Positions 44,108-54,200 of a stretch of 64,000 nt of DNA are shown here, piece after piece (position 1 is the first letter of the stretch; every line of letters starts with the position of its first letter). The DNA is from Chitinophagaceae bacterium UBA7600 (GTDB lineage Bacteria; Bacteroidota; Bacteroidia; Chitinophagales; Chitinophagaceae). The notes beneath the pieces were generated by a model. That model was not told the origin of the DNA. It did not search any database and saw nothing but the letters and a program-made list of their open reading frames with translations. The translations under genes and the position numbers were made by a program. The stretch spans positions 1 through 64,000 of the forward strand of contig DLKC01000027.1 of assembly GCA_002478885.1 (NCBI GenBank), in the 5' to 3' direction.

Positions 44108-44282
44108 TATAAAGCTTTTGTGTAATTAATTTTTTGTATTTTCATCCACTGGCAACAAAAATAATAGAATTGGTGCCATCAGAGGTTAAAAATTAGCCAA
44201 AAGGTTTCTCGGCTGGCAATTAGCCTTGCATTCATAAAAAACCATATCCCTTATTAAACCATGATCCTTCATTCTTATACCC

Positions 44283-44654
44283 ATGAAAATTTTAATAGCT
44301 GAAGACGACCCGATTATGTCTGCTATGATTCAAAAGCAACTTGAAAAAGAAAGCTATGAACTAAGCATGAACAAAGATGCCCGTGATGCATTAGAGTCTT
44401 TGAACAACTTCGAGCCCGATCTTATCATCACTGATATACTTATGCCCTTCACCTCAGGCCTTGAATTTATAGGTATCATCAGGTCGTCAGGCATAAAAAC
44501 CCCTATTCTTGTTTTATCTGCTATGGACCAGGAGTCGACCGTGCTTGAAGCATTGTCCCTCGGTGCAAACGACTTCATTACAAAACCTTTCAAGTCTAAC
44601 GAACTTTCTTCCAGAGTTAAAACACTCATAGGGCCGAGGCAAAAAAAATCATAG
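44283..44654 (+). CDS. Single-domain response regulator
   Basis: 123 residues, receiver only: acidic pocket EDD (residues 7-9), phospho-acceptor Asp51 in LIITDILMPF, Ser in VLSAMDQ, and Lys in FITKPF. It ends right after the domain, so any output depends on a partner. No kinase adjacent; the divergent gene encodes an outer-membrane protein. Confidence 0.92.
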   Translation: MKILIAEDDPIMSAMIQKQLEKESYELSMNKDARDALESLNNFEPDLIITDILMPFTSGLEFIGIIRSSGIKTPILVLSAMDQESTVLEALSLGANDFITKPFKSNELSSRVKTLIGPRQKKS

Positions 44655-44663
44655 GTTTCTTTA

Positions 44664-44853
44664 TATAGCTCCAGCAGAAGATACGCTGCTCATCTTCGTT
44701 GTGTCACTCACTTGTACTGCTGGTATAGCAATCGGCATATTGATTCTCGAAAGCTTGCATAATGGGTTATAGATTTATTCACTGCCCATTTGTATTCTGT
44801 AGCAGAAGAGTGCGACGCAACAAGCGCTCAATTACCGGCCAATGGCTGGGTAC
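44664..44853 (+). repeat. Palindromic intergenic element, B-type left arm and A-type right arm
   Basis: Left arm 44698-44717 (exact GTTGTGTCACTCACTTGTAC) preceded by GCTCATCTTC; right arm 44802-44821 (GCAGAAGAGTGCGACGCAAC) followed by AAGCGCTCA and the tip TGGCTGGGTA. The only pair with the B arm on the left. Confidence 0.88.
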
Positions 44854-44922
44854 ATGAAAATATTTACTGATGGCCACGGCTTTGGAATACGCTGCCATTT
44901 TGCGGTTTAGCTGTATTATTGC

Positions 44923-45540
44923 ATGAGCTTTTTGCTTATGAATTTGCTCCAACTGATCACATATTCCGGAACTTTTGTTTTCGCCTTAACGGGCGCGCTT
45001 AAAGCTAAAGCTTTTAAGATGGACATTTTTGGCGCAGCTGTGCTTGCTTTTGTAACTGCTTATGGTGGCGGAACAGTTCGTGATCTGCTTATTGGCGTAA
45101 GACCCGTGAATTGGGTTAACGATTACCTTGCTTTATTTCTTGTTGTTGCCGCAGTACTAATGACGTTTTTATTTGCCGGGCGGGTACACAAATTGCGAAA
45201 AGTAATTTTTGTAACAGATGCTATTGGCATTGGGCTTTTTACTGTTGCCGGCATACAGGTATCGCTGCAAAATAACCTGAACAACATTTATGCAATTGTA
45301 ATGGGCGTTATTTCGGCAACTTTCGGGGGCCTTATTGCAGATGTGCTTAGCAATAATGTTCCCGATCTTTTGAAACGCGGAGAGCTTTATGCCACGGCAA
45401 GTCTGGTTGGCGGAATTGCCTACAGCTTTCTTTTAAAAAATAACGTTGACCATGACATAGGCCTTACCATTACAGTGATAATGATCGTTACTATCAGGAT
45501 TATTTCAAAGATTAAAAGGCTAACGCTGCCTGATATTTAG
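44923..45540 (+). CDS. TRIC-like cation channel / YadS family membrane protein
   Basis: 205 residues, about seven helices, with two homologous halves of the UPF0126 (glycine transporter/TRIC) type: FVFALTGALKAKA and AYGGGTVRDLLIG in the first half, and ATFGGLIADVLSNNVPDLL in the second. Bacterial TRIC homologues conduct monovalent cations. The family call is firm; the ion is not shown. Confidence 0.9.
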   Translation: MSFLLMNLLQLITYSGTFVFALTGALKAKAFKMDIFGAAVLAFVTAYGGGTVRDLLIGVRPVNWVNDYLALFLVVAAVLMTFLFAGRVHKLRKVIFVTDAIGIGLFTVAGIQVSLQNNLNNIYAIVMGVISATFGGLIADVLSNNVPDLLKRGELYATASLVGGIAYSFLLKNNVDHDIGLTITVIMIVTIRIISKIKRLTLPDI

Positions 45541-45548
45541 AGCGGCCT

Positions 45549-46322
45549 TTATTTGCCCATCCATTTTTTAAACTCTGTTACTTTTTCCCTGCTCACAATC
45601 GCTTCTTTGTCTACGGCGGGCTTCAGGTACAACAAAAGCCGGTTACCAAAGTAATCGTGTATCTGGTCAACGCTATTGATGGAAACATAAAATGACCGGC
45701 TGATGCGGAAATAGGATTCAGGGTCGAGCATATCTTCGAGCTCATCCATCGTATAATCGACGATGAACTTTTTGTTGTCTTTCGTTTTAAAAAAATTAAG
45801 ACGGCCATCGCTGTAGAAGTAAGCGATATCTTCCACTTCAACGGAAACAAGTTTTTGTGCATTCTTTACAAGAAAGCGTTTACGGTATTCCTTTGGCTGC
45901 AATTTCTGTTGTAGCTCTTTAACCAGGCTTTCCATATTGATCATGCTGTTTGCCGAAGCGGTTGCGCTATACATCTTTTTATACTTGTCGAGTGCCGCGG
46001 CCAGGTCTTCTTTTTGCACTGGTTTAAGTAGGTAGTCCACACTATTTACTTTAAATGCTTTCAACGCGTACTCGTCGTACGAAGTGGTAAAAATTACCGG
46101 GCTTTTTACTTCAACGCGGTTGAATATTTCAAAACTTTGCCCGTCGAGCAGTTCAATATCCATCAAGATCAGGTCGGGTGCAGGGTTGTTTCTGAGCCAT
46201 TGGACAGACATCTCAATACAATCCGTTGTGCCGATCACCTCAATATCTTTATCAACACTGAGTAATGTCTTGTGTAATTTTTTTACGGCAAGTTCTTCGT
46301 CTTCTATAATCAGGATTTTCAT
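45549..46322 (-). CDS. LytTR-type response regulator
   Basis: 257 residues: receiver domain 1-120 (IIEDEELA, phospho-acceptor Asp in LILMDIELLDG, Lys in YLLKPV) and a LytTR DNA-binding domain about 150-255 (AYFYSDGRLNFFKTKDNKKFIVDYTMDELEDML...FFRISRSFYVS-like). It is the likely partner of the two LytS-type kinases encoded just upstream on the same strand, 48 bases away. Confidence 0.94.
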   Translation of the reverse strand: MKILIIEDEELAVKKLHKTLLSVDKDIEVIGTTDCIEMSVQWLRNNPAPDLILMDIELLDGQSFEIFNRVEVKSPVIFTTSYDEYALKAFKVNSVDYLLKPVQKEDLAAALDKYKKMYSATASANSMINMESLVKELQQKLQPKEYRKRFLVKNAQKLVSVEVEDIAYFYSDGRLNFFKTKDNKKFIVDYTMDELEDMLDPESYFRISRSFYVSINSVDQIHDYFGNRLLLYLKPAVDKEAIVSREKVTEFKKWMGK

Positions 46323-46370
46323 ACTACAACTTTTAGCTTGGGTAAATAATCTGTTTATTGGTTATGCGGG

Positions 46371-47450
46371 CTAAAGACCTTTGTTGGTAAGCAATGACGT
46401 TTTACGCTTTGAGCCGTTGTCCCATATAAGTGGCAGCACCACAGTAAAACTTTTTGGTTCCTCCATTACCTGGAACCCCGGCTGTTTTAGCAATTCATAT
46501 TTTGCGCGAATATTCTTTAAGCCAATTTTGCCCGATGGTGCCTTTTGGGTTCGGGGAACGAGGTTATTGTTTACTACCAGTTTATTGCCGGCAGTGCTGA
46601 AAATTTCTATTACCAGCGGGTTGTGCTTTGACAGTGCATTATGTTTTACTGCATTTTCAACAAGCATCTGCAGGCTTAAAGATGGAAGCAGATAATTCTC
46701 ATACTTCTTATCAATCTCCAGCTCAAGTTGTATGGCATCGCAATGCCGTGTTTTGAGCAATTCAAAATAGGACAAAATGAACTGGAGTTCACTTTTTAAC
46801 GTTGTCATGCCATCTTCATTGTTGCGAAGGAGGTAGCGGTAAACTTTGCTCAGCTCATCGAGGAACTTTTCGGCCTGTTGCTTATCTTCCGAAATAAGCG
46901 AAGACAGGGTATTGAAGCAATTGAAAAGAAAGTGTGGATTTACCTGACTTTTTAGTGTATCGAATTCACTTTGCAAACTCAAATGCTCATATTTCTCTTT
47001 TTCTGCAAGGCTTCTTTTCCATTCCGTGAAAATGTAATTTGCTTCCCAGATAATCATTGCGATAAACGTTACAAAATAAGCAAGGCCAAGGCTTATCCAA
47101 AAGTTTTCTGTAGAAGGGTCATAGCCAGGAAGATCCATCAGCTTAAAGCCACTCATAATTAAGTTTACCGAAAGCAATACAATGAAAAACTGTTTAACCG
47201 TAAGTATAAATAATCGCTTGCCCGTCTCCCGAAAGCCAAATAGGGCTGAATTTATATAACGCGTGCAGATAACATCAATATACCAAACCAGCAAGCCTGT
47301 GATCATCGTATAAAAAAAGCCGAAAATCCACAGGCGCACACTCAGGTACCAATGGCTTCCTAAAAGCATAAAGCAGGTACCAGCATCTATCAGCGGCATT
47401 AGTATAAAATAACTAGCCCATTCAATCTTCCGTGGTCTTACCAGAATCAT
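46371..47450 (-). CDS. LytS-type sensor histidine kinase
   Basis: 359 residues: four N-terminal membrane helices, then a His_kinase domain with the phospho-acceptor in QVNPHFLFNCFNTLSSLI, the N box VENAVKHN and a G box GKIGLKNI. All catalytic elements look intact. It overlaps the upstream paralogue by four bases (ATGA), so the two are translationally coupled, and it precedes the LytTR regulator gene. Confidence 0.93.
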   Translation of the reverse strand: MILVRPRKIEWASYFILMPLIDAGTCFMLLGSHWYLSVRLWIFGFFYTMITGLLVWYIDVICTRYINSALFGFRETGKRLFILTVKQFFIVLLSVNLIMSGFKLMDLPGYDPSTENFWISLGLAYFVTFIAMIIWEANYIFTEWKRSLAEKEKYEHLSLQSEFDTLKSQVNPHFLFNCFNTLSSLISEDKQQAEKFLDELSKVYRYLLRNNEDGMTTLKSELQFILSYFELLKTRHCDAIQLELEIDKKYENYLLPSLSLQMLVENAVKHNALSKHNPLVIEIFSTAGNKLVVNNNLVPRTQKAPSGKIGLKNIRAKYELLKQPGFQVMEEPKSFTVVLPLIWDNGSKRKTSLLTNKGL

Positions 47451-48538
47451 ACGATATTTATCTTCTTTTCATCAAGTAATGGAACTTTTACGCTGCTTAC
47501 ATTAAAGTCGTTAACAACATTTATTTCTTCGCCAGTTAACAGCCTGTATTTGTCTGAAAGGTTTGTAATGCCGGCAGTACTTACAGTTTCGGCATTTTGC
47601 TTTGGCTGAATATTGTTGCTGAATAACAATCGCCCCGAACTGTCTGTTGTAATGTGAAATTTTAAAGGTTTGTCTTTCGCAATCATATTAGTATTAAAGC
47701 TGTATTCGAAAAGGGTTTGCAATAAAAGAGGAGTTACCAGTTTGTCTTTATACCGCTCCTCCACATCAAGTGTCATTTGAATAGATTCGCCGTAGCGAGC
47801 CTTTATCAGGTAGTAATATGAATTAATGAATTGCAGTTCTGTTTCAAGCTTTACAAATTGTTCTTCGTTGCCGCGCAGCAGGTACCGGTAAATACGGGTT
47901 AGCTCGTTTAAGAACTTTTCTGCCTTTTCTTCATCCTCTGTTATCAGGCTCGATAGCGTATTAAGGCAGTTAAAAAGAAAATGCGGGTTAACCTGGCTTT
48001 TCAAACTTAATAACTGGCTTTGCGTATAAATTTTCTTAAGTTGCTCTGTTTCCGTCAATGTCACCTTCCATTTTTCAAAACTCTCGAAGCCTTCATGGGC
48101 AAAGATTACAATGATGTTGAGTATAAAAGCAATGAGCAATGACCAATAGTATGCGTTCTCGTTTAATTGGTAATCGAGGATGTCAAAATAGTCATACCCT
48201 TTAAAGAAAAGCGTTATCACAAGGGCCTGGATGATGGCGATAATAAGTATTGTTAAACCAATACGTTTCATAAGATCTTTATCCGCAGGCAACCTGTTCC
48301 TTATCGTTACGGCAAGCCAGGTAAAGCCAATCCATATGATGCTCATGACGGTCCAAATGATCAGGCCAGAGAATACAAAAACTTTTAACTCGGTAAAATA
48401 CCTGGTTTGAAAGAGCATAAAGTTTATAAGCAATACCACAACAGGCATACTCGTAAAGTAAATTTGCCTATCATTCTTTGTATACTGCGGCAATTGCATA
48501 ATTAAGCGGTTAATACTGTTAAAAAACGAAAAGCCCAT
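47447..48538 (-). CDS. LytS-type sensor protein with degenerate ATP site
   Basis: 363 residues, paralogous to the downstream kinase: four membrane helices, the His box SQVNPHFLFNCLNTLSSLI is kept, but the N box reads LFEYSFNTN instead of VENAVKHN and the G box lacks its glycines (AGITNLSDKY). The missing conserved Asn makes ATP binding unlikely. It may be a pseudokinase that forms heterodimers with, or regulates, the intact partner encoded next to it. Confidence 0.88.
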   Translation of the reverse strand: MGFSFFNSINRLIMQLPQYTKNDRQIYFTSMPVVVLLINFMLFQTRYFTELKVFVFSGLIIWTVMSIIWIGFTWLAVTIRNRLPADKDLMKRIGLTILIIAIIQALVITLFFKGYDYFDILDYQLNENAYYWSLLIAFILNIIVIFAHEGFESFEKWKVTLTETEQLKKIYTQSQLLSLKSQVNPHFLFNCLNTLSSLITEDEEKAEKFLNELTRIYRYLLRGNEEQFVKLETELQFINSYYYLIKARYGESIQMTLDVEERYKDKLVTPLLLQTLFEYSFNTNMIAKDKPLKFHITTDSSGRLLFSNNIQPKQNAETVSTAGITNLSDKYRLLTGEEINVVNDFNVSSVKVPLLDEKKINIV

Positions 48539-48885
48539 TGCAACAAATTATCCTTAAAGCAAAACATACGGTGTTTATAACGCCAGGTACAACCACGTGA
48601 CTTACAAATTACTGCCTTTTTTATCTTGTTAGTCGGCCTGACAACATTATATAGCTGCTTTTTGGTATGAATTGATGAAAACACCGCATGAATTGTAAAG
48701 CGTTTGACCGGTCCTTTTTGCCGTGCATTTTTTTGGCCTTGTTCAATACTGCAGTGTGTTCAAATTTTTCATTCTTCGTTTGAGAAAATCCATGCACCTG
48801 TTTTCGCAATTCATTCGTGAACATGTTTGCTGCAAACAAGCTATGGAACAGCTTTGTAGGATTAAAGCCATTTAATACGCGAAAC

Positions 48886-49533
48886 ATGAAAAGTATCATC
48901 GATCAATATTACCCGCTTTGGTTTTCCCTTGCATCAAAGTACACCGGTAACTATCACGAGAGCGAAGAACTTGTTGAAGAGGCACTTGCCGCATATGTTC
49001 AGTTGCGTCACAACAATATCAGCAACCCCAAAGCATACATTGCACGCACTATTTACCATTTGTATATCGATAAAATCCGCAGGCAAAAGCAAACCCGCAA
49101 TTACATTCAATATGCTTTGCAAAACCAGGAAATCACTGCCGAAATCGGTAGCCATATTGAGCGCAGTACAGAGGTAACCCAACAGCTTGCCAAAATGTAT
49201 ATACTGCTTTCCCCGGCCGAGCGAGCTGTATTTCTCTTGAAAAAAGCCTTTGATTTTGATTACGAAAAATTGCAGGGAATCTTTGGGATAACTTACGAGA
49301 ATTGCAGGCAGCTTATGCGCCGTGCTAAAGACAAAATGGAGCGCAACAAAAATCTTCGCTATAATGAAAGGGGACAGGCGGCGAAATTTATAGATGCATT
49401 CTTTAAAGCATCAAAATACAACCATCCCGAAACATTATTGCAGTTACTGAAGGCCGAAATGCAGGACAAAGTAAAGACAACGAGCAAGGTGGTGAATCTT
49501 TTACCAAAAATGCAATTCGGGTTAAGTGCCTGA
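48886..49533 (+). CDS. ECF-like RNA polymerase sigma factor
   Basis: 215 residues. Region 2-like start MKSIIDQYYPLWFSLASKYTGNYHESEELVEEALAAYVQL followed by PKAYIARTIYHLYIDKIRR, and a region 4-like helix-turn-helix LLSPAERAVFLLKKAFDFDYEKLQGIFGITYENCRQLMRRAKDKM. The C-terminal 45 residues extend beyond a minimal ECF factor. Translation from the ATG at 48886 fits the domain start better than an upstream ATG at 48817. No anti-sigma gene is visible. The gap 48539-48885 upstream shows no gene. Confidence 0.85.
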   Translation: MKSIIDQYYPLWFSLASKYTGNYHESEELVEEALAAYVQLRHNNISNPKAYIARTIYHLYIDKIRRQKQTRNYIQYALQNQEITAEIGSHIERSTEVTQQLAKMYILLSPAERAVFLLKKAFDFDYEKLQGIFGITYENCRQLMRRAKDKMERNKNLRYNERGQAAKFIDAFFKASKYNHPETLLQLLKAEMQDKVKTTSKVVNLLPKMQFGLSA

Positions 49534-49550
49534 TCGACCTGAATTTTTTT

Positions 49551-49763
49551 GGCCCGGCTGCAGTAGAAATGGCGTCAACTGTTGCGTCGCACACTTGTAC
49601 GGAAACAGTCAGCTCATCGCGGAAAGAATACCATTATTTAGCGATTGCCGCAACGATATTCCAAGTTAAATCCGTCGCATAGTTCAATCTACGAATGTTG
49701 CACATGACGGTGCAGTACAAGAGTGCGACGCAACGAAGCTTCACAACGGCACATTGCCGGGTA
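49551..49763 (+). repeat. Palindromic intergenic element with both A-type arms
   Basis: Left arm 49581-49600 (GTTGCGTCGCACACTTGTAC), right arm 49715-49734 (GTACAAGAGTGCGACGCAAC). Tips are GCCCGGCTGC on the left and TTGCCGGGT on the right, about 30 bases outside the arms. The most complete copy in the window. Confidence 0.92.
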
Positions 49764-49780
49764 AAAAAGGATAAAAAACT

Positions 49781-49804
49781 AGGGCTGCACAATTGTACAG
49801 CCCT
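49781..49804 (-). terminator. Terminator of the susCD operon
   Basis: A near-perfect palindrome AGGGCTG...CAGCCCT. On the minus strand it is followed by AGTTTTTTATCC, 32 bases beyond the susD stop. Confidence 0.85.
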
Positions 49805-49835
49805 TTTACTTCTCTGCTTGTGATGACTATCTATA

Positions 49836-51257
49836 CTAATGGGTATCCCAGAAAAGTCTTGTGGTAACGACATCTCCACCAATAGCGGCCGATGCAGTGT
49901 TATAGTTCGATGTATTGATATTTTGTTCAAGAATTGGATATGTAAATCTTACGGGAAAGGCACTTTGCGCATTTACTGGTTCCGGCAGTTCTGGATAATC
50001 GAGTCGGCGAATTGTGGTCCAAGAATCAAAACCTCTTGAATAAAGCGCAATGTATTCCTGTCTTGCTATTTTTTCTTTATAATCGCCCTCAGCTGTTGAA
50101 TAGGCAACAGATGGTTGCGCAATATAAGTTGTTGCATCAGCCTCCGTTCCACCCCATACCTCAACGGAAGCAGTAACACCTGCATTGTAGTGCGATTCTG
50201 CAGTGCCGCCAACACTCATGCCTCTTTCCACAGCTTCAGCAAGTGTTAGTTGAATGAATGCATAGTCGAGCAGCGTATAGGGCGCGTCAGGTGCTGTTTG
50301 AGCATCCGCAACATGTGAAAAATTAGCAAACGTATTTCCTGAGCCAGGTTCGCCACCACTATAACCTCCGTCTGGGTCGGTTGTAAAATACAGTGGAAGT
50401 CTTGGATCGTTCAATTGCTGTAACAGATTGACGATAGTACTTGCGGGAACGAAATCGTTCCTTCCACTCTGTATGAGATTTACCCAAACAGGATTTGTAT
50501 TTGGCGGAGCAGCAAGAAAATGAAAGATTGCATTATCATCGTTTGAGCTGAATACGCCCGGTGCCGCTGATTCGACAACCGATTTTGCTTTTTCAGGATC
50601 GCTGTCAGACAGCTGCATGCCCATTACAAGCTTAAGCGAGTTGGCATATTTTTTCCATTTGCTTACATCGCCTGCGTAAATAAGATCTGCACCGTTAAAA
50701 CTGGCGGCTGACTCATCAAGGTTTGCCATATCGTTATCGAGCCTGGTGAGCAGATCGTAATAAATAGTTTTTGCGTCATCGTATGGAGGAAACAGAATAG
50801 TTGGGTCAAGCGCCTTTGTATAAGGAATATCTCCAAACGTATTCACCAGGATGTAGAAGGCATGCACTTCCATAATATCTGTTATGGCCAACTCATTTTT
50901 TTGCTGCCCTTCATCAAGAACATCTGTGGGAATAAGCTTTTTTGCTTCTTCCCAATCGCGTAGGCAATCGCGGTAAAATATGGCCCACCATGTATCGGGA
51001 ATCGCTCTTGTATTAAGATCATAATTGCTTTCGTCTGTATAAGTAGTTTGTGTCCATTGTTGCGTAATAAGCCTGAAAATGTTATTGTTCGGGTTTACAT
51101 CAGCAACGATGTTCGCAAAATTTTTCTGAGCGTTTGAAAAAAGCGTATAAGAAGGAACGCTGGATGGGTTCTTTGTATCAACATTCAGTTTCGACAAATC
51201 CTTGTTGCAAGCCACCAGCATAAAAAGCGTCGCAGCTACTGTCGTTATTTTTTTCAT
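49836..51257 (-). CDS. SusD/RagB-family surface glycan- or peptide-binding lipoprotein
   Basis: 473 residues of the SusD-like_2 group: lipobox ending at Cys17 (FMLVACNKD), helical TPR-like core (AITDIMEVHAFYILVNTFGDIPYTKALDP, DLLTRLDNDMANLDES, KWKKYANSLKLVMGMQL), and a C-terminal ARQEYIALYSRGFDSWTTIRRLDYP segment. SusD caps the SusC barrel and delivers ligands to it. It follows susC by 11 bases. No glycosidase or peptidase is linked, so the ligand is unknown. Confidence 0.93.
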   Translation of the reverse strand: MKKITTVAATLFMLVACNKDLSKLNVDTKNPSSVPSYTLFSNAQKNFANIVADVNPNNNIFRLITQQWTQTTYTDESNYDLNTRAIPDTWWAIFYRDCLRDWEEAKKLIPTDVLDEGQQKNELAITDIMEVHAFYILVNTFGDIPYTKALDPTILFPPYDDAKTIYYDLLTRLDNDMANLDESAASFNGADLIYAGDVSKWKKYANSLKLVMGMQLSDSDPEKAKSVVESAAPGVFSSNDDNAIFHFLAAPPNTNPVWVNLIQSGRNDFVPASTIVNLLQQLNDPRLPLYFTTDPDGGYSGGEPGSGNTFANFSHVADAQTAPDAPYTLLDYAFIQLTLAEAVERGMSVGGTAESHYNAGVTASVEVWGGTEADATTYIAQPSVAYSTAEGDYKEKIARQEYIALYSRGFDSWTTIRRLDYPELPEPVNAQSAFPVRFTYPILEQNINTSNYNTASAAIGGDVVTTRLFWDTH

Positions 51258-51268
51258 CGTAATTAATT

Positions 51269-54200
51269 TTAGAATTTAACATTGACATTAAAGCCAATAG
51301 ATCTCACCGATGGATAAGCGCCTGTTTGAAGCCCTTGAATGTTGCCTGAACTTGTTCCTTCTTCAGGATCGGCGTAAGGCAGGTTCTTGTGAATGATCCA
51401 AAGGTTTCTGCCGACAAGCGAAAGATCTATGCTTTTTACCGGGTTTAATTTTTTCATTAAAGATGATGGCAATGAATAAGTAAGTGCCAGTTCCCGCAGC
51501 TTTACATAACTCGCATCGTATACGAATGCTGCAGATGGATTTCTTACATATCCATAAGCGCCATAAAAATTGCTGATATCAGCCCTTATGTCGTTTGGTT
51601 TACCATCTGCCGTAACACCAGGTAAAACAATACCACCGCCCTGGTCAAGTGGATTTCTTACAGGATTACCTAAATCATTATTGCCGGCAGTTTCAGGATA
51701 CAAACCAGTGGCAAGACCATAATACATATCGAGCGAGAAAACATCACCACCCTTACGAACATCAATGAGGAAACTAAGAGCGAGATCTTTGTATTTAAAA
51801 GTATTGGAGATACTTCCGATCCAATCAGGATTTATATTGCCTATCACTTCATTGGATGTTGCCGATTTTTGATAAAATCCATTTGTCTTAACGAGTCTTT
51901 GCCCATCCTGGTAAACATAATTTGACCCGCGAAGCGTTCCGTAAGGCTCGCCAATCGCAGCATTCAGCGTCACATCGCTTTGGAAGTTGGTGATCAACAA
52001 GTTTTTTGAAGTGTCATAAAGCGATAAAACTTTACTCCTGTTTTGTGACCAGTTTAAGGTCACAGTCCATGAAAAGTTTCGTGATTTTACAGGTGTGCCG
52101 TTTAAAGAAACTTCTACTCCCTGGTTCCTGATAACGCCTGCATTTACAAATTCAAAATTATATCCTGTAGCTGTTGATACACCAACTGGTAATATCTGGT
52201 CAACAGATTTGGTGTTGTAAAATGTAACATCTGCGCCAAACCTGTTTTTAAGCATGGACAATTCAAGACCTGCTTCTATACTTTTTGTTCGCTCCGGTTT
52301 CAGGTTACTGTTATTTTTTGTGCCCGCAACCGAAAACAGTGTTGCAGTCCCAAATGAAACGGCATTGTTATCATGGTTATAAGTATCGTTCACGCTTAAT
52401 GCAGGCGCACTGTTACCTACCTCAGCATAATTGGCTCTTACCTTTCCATAATTTAACCATTTAGCAGAAGGCAATAGCTTGGAGAAAATAAAGCCACCCG
52501 AAACAGAAGGATAATAATAAGTGTTATTGGCCTCAGGCAAAGTAGATGATTTGTCTCTTCTTCCCGTTGCGTCAAGCACCAGCATGTCTTTATATGATAA
52601 GGTAAGGCCTGCAAATAATCCATCTACCTCCAATTTTGTCAACGCTTCCACAGGCGGGTTTACCGGGTTAAGCGAATTGGAGAGGGCATAGAATTTTGGA
52701 ATTACTAATCCCCCATTTGTTTTCGCCTGTATTGATGAAACAGTTGTTTGCCTTATATTTCCGCCAACGAGCGCTTTCAGGTTCAGATTCTTCGAAAGAT
52801 TTTTGTCAAAGTTCACCAGCAGATCGTAGTTCGTTTCACGAAAAGATCGATTGAATCGTGAATAACCGGAAGGTTCACCATTTGCATCGGTTGTTAGCTG
52901 TCCATTGATAAATTGACCAATACTCCCTACCGCTACTCGTTCTTCCTGTTGCTCATCATACGCATCATGTGCAATGCGTCCTAAAATATTCAGCCAGTCC
53001 GTTACTTTATAATTGAGGCTAACAAGGCCGTAATACCTGTCTCTTCTGTCGTTTTCGAAATTTTCGTAACGGCTCCAGTAAGGGTTATCCCAGTAAATTG
53101 GTCGAAGCCCGTTTACTTCATCGCTGGGGTCAGACCAGTTCCAGGTTACATTTTGCCTGTTTCGGAAATAGGCGTCTTTTAACTCATTAACGTCAACATT
53201 CATTTCCCACCACTGCCTGAAGTTCGACATAATGTTATTGGGACCGTAACCATTACCATACCTGCCAACACCTTTTACTTTTGAGTAATTGATACTTGCG
53301 GTTGCAGAAAGCCTGTCGGTAATGTTATACGTAGAGGCAAAATTTACCAGGTCTTTATTTACCTGGCTATTAGGCAAAATCCCTTTATCGTTATTCCTCG
53401 TATAACCAAGTTTGAATGTTGCTTTGTCGCCACCGCCCTGTATGTTCACAGAGTTGTTGTAAGAGACAGCGGTTTCAAGAAACGTCGATGGGTCATTTTG
53501 TGCAGCAACCCAAGGTCTCGCCGTGTGGTAATAGGGAGAGAACTCGTCAAATGCATCCCATTGATAAACCTGGAGATTGGGGTCGAATTTTGCACCCCAC
53601 GAAGCATCCTCAGTTGTTGGAGTAACCAGGTCCGGTTGACCATCGCCATTCACATCAAAATAAAAGAAGTTGCCATCAGGTGATCCATATTCAATCGCAG
53701 ATCCATAACCTGCCCCATAACTTTTCTGGTAAGTAGGAAAGGTGCTTTTATCTACTGTTCCAACGGTAACGCCGGAATTGACTGTAATCCCCAATCCCTT
53801 CTTGCCCTTCTTAGTGGTAATAAGTATTACACCGTTGGCCGCTCTCGATCCATACAAAGCGGTAGCAGCAGCACCTTTCAGTACATTCACAGATTCGATG
53901 TCATCTGGATTTATATCTGCTGCAGCATTTCCATAGTCAAAACCTCCGCGACCTGTTAATTGATTACCTGTGTTGGTATTGGAATTGTCAAAAGGCATCC
54001 CGTCAACAACAAATAGTGCTTGGTTATTTCCGGTGAGGGATTTAAATCCCCGCAACACAACGTTGGTTGATCCGCCAAGCGTATTGTTTTGCCTTATTTC
54101 AAGTCCAGACACCTTCCCGGATAATGCATTTACAAAATTGGTGTTCCGCGTTTTTGTAATATCTGTACCTGCCACCTGCTGCGCGGAATAGGGCAATTGG

